A DNA stretch of 31,248 nucleotides from the NCBI GenBank assembly GCA_027579435.1, contig JANBPK010001298.1, positions 1 through 31,248 on the forward strand, read 5' to 3'. The position numbers and the translations under genes were made by a program. Below the pieces are notes generated by a model. The model searched no databases. It was given only the letters and a program-made list of their open reading frames with translations, and was not told the origin of the DNA. Within the stretch, counting starts at the first letter, position 1. Each line of letters opens with the position of its first letter. Origin of the DNA: Candolleomyces eurysporus. Taxonomy: Eukaryota; Basidiomycota; Agaricomycetes; Agaricales; Psathyrellaceae. Positions 29,786 through 31,248 of this stretch are shown piece by piece.

Positions 29786-31248
29786 NCCGAGTCGCGCCTC
29801 AGAGNATTNAATGCGTGTCAAACCTGCCTGTCGAGGGAGAGGGAGAGAAAGGGGNCTCCCTGAGGTGAATGAAGGAGGGTACATAAGGAATCGAAGGTCG
29901 AGTTATGATGGAAGACGAGCACACTGCCATGTCAGCACAGCGCGATCTCATGACCATTTAATCTACACTTGGACACTCGGAGGACCGTCGAAGGCGGGTC
30001 TCCATGAGTTACGCAGCCTTCTTTTCCAACGTTGCAATCAGAATACAAAGCCNAACTTAAAGTTGGCATCGCAGACTCCACGGATCTGGGAGACATCAAT
30101 ACAAAGAACTGCACAGCGAGCAACGATTATGATGGCACGCTGAAGAACATGCCAAGATAAGGAGTAATGAACCTTGGNAGCGTNTGGNTTTGGGTCCTTT
30201 ATTCCAAGTCAGAANNGCTCAGACTGCTGGTGTAAGNCCGTTTCCCTTGAGGTCAGCACCTTCCGTGCTCGACGACTCGTGCGCTTGCAGCTGAGTNGGG
30301 AGGTGATGGCAATCTCTAAATGTTCGAGAAGAAAGACCTTGATGAGAATCCATTTTCATAATGCAATAATCAGCAAAGAAACCTCCGGTAATGTCGTTTT
30401 TGTGGAAGGAATGGAGCTTGAGCTTGAGTGCTGAGCGCTGAGCACCCGTAAGTTCGAAACAATCTATTATGACAGAAGCCAAGAAGCCAAGACTGGTATC
30501 GCGCCTGAATTTATAAATAATCTAGGCTTTCCGTCCGATCAAGATCACTTTCTCAACCAACCTTGCTTTCAAGCACTCTCCAACGCTATCTGTTCGTGGC
30601 TCGTAGCAGACTATCACAAAGTCATGGTCGCCTGTTGTCTAAGGCCCGGAACGGACCCGAATCCGGGCTATGTATTGAATANAATTGAACTGATCCGCCA
30701 CCTGCAAGCGGAATCGCCACTCAATTCAATGACGCACTTAAGGTTAAAGTTNANAGCTCATGAGACTCACGAATCTGGACGAACAATCCTCCAAATTCTA
30801 ACCATACTCACCNNAGCNCCACTCGAAGGCTAGCNTCTCCGTGAACGANCTCGACGCCACGCACACATCCATCCCCATTCCCAATACACGAGCTTCAGGA
30901 ACGCTCGNNTCCAACACGAGAGGCCAAAGGAATAGGAACATGTACAACACCTATGAACAGACCNGTAGAAACGTGATATAGAACAACATACGATTATGAT
31001 CGCTACAACCTGGNTTANTATGCTGACACGCCCCAAGAGAAGTAAATAGGTCCGTGAGATGGATGTCCGTCTAATACTAGGATATGCGAATTCCGGTGTG
31101 TCGATGGGGTATGGGGTGTACGGAGTNAGGGAGTTGATTGTGTGAGGTAGGCGAAAGCGATCGGATGNGTAGCGATCGCNGTCGCGCNGGNGGTCGGCGT
31201 CGGGGACCGGGGTGTTTGGTGCATGGCGAGCGAAAGGGGGTGCTCAGA
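29786..31248. other. N-rich right end, no callable gene
   Basis: More than twenty single Ns make frames unreliable. A minus frame at 30482-30219 (start MASVIIDCFELTGAQRSALK) stays open for 87 codons and could be an exon, but I recognise nothing in it. The last 250 bp read as Pro/Thr/Ser-rich on the minus strand, which may be coding or chance. The region includes the upstream sequence of the third surface-protein gene. Confidence 0.3.

Overview
The window is nuclear DNA of a filamentous basidiomycete, most likely an Agaricomycete. Genes are broken by many short GT-AG introns of about 45-90 nt. The recognisable families are ones expanded in mushrooms and their relatives: F-box-like proteins, 45-residue TPR arrays, FunK1-type kinases, the DUF6533 seven-helix family, a cyanovirin-N homology (CVNH) lectin, and single-pass surface proteins with a beta-rich ectodomain. 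No bacterial operon logic, rRNA or convincing tRNA was seen. I do not name a species.

Layout. 1-3.9 kb: a large acidic/basic, probably nuclear protein of unknown function, cut by the left edge. 4-5.4 kb: no recognised gene. 5.4-8.5 kb: a degenerate TPR-array gene that lacks any effector domain. 8.6-10.3 kb: non-coding. 10.3-12.0 kb: a Ser/Pro-rich conserved-looking protein. 12.6-18.3 kb: a duplicated and partly inverted block. It holds an intact CVNH lectin gene (minus strand), a divergent F-box gene, an inverted copy of the lectin promoter with a deleted lectin remnant, and a second F-box gene. The intact copy carries a 573-bp insertion with an 8-bp target duplication, and the other copy preserves the empty site. 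18.3-19.3 kb: a FunK1-like kinase pseudogene facing the second F-box gene. 19.8-20.3 kb: possible LTR debris. 21.9-29.8 kb: three paralogous single-pass membrane proteins (two plus, one minus) with an intact DUF6533 seven-helix gene among them. 29.8-31.2 kb: low-quality, N-rich sequence without a callable gene.

How the parts fit. The right half looks like an environment-facing accessory cluster: surface ectodomain proteins whose cytosolic tails all carry a PPxY (WW-domain/Rsp5-type ubiquitin ligase) motif, a seven-helix membrane protein and a soluble lectin. F-box genes, TPR arrays and kinases are the fast-turnover families of these genomes, and pseudogenes, partial copies and insertions show active turnover here. 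Shared regulation or a shared pathway is inference only.

Data quality. Many single N characters sit beside homopolymers. At several of them the reading frame is continuous only if the N adds no base, so apparent frameshifts at those points should not be read as gene death.
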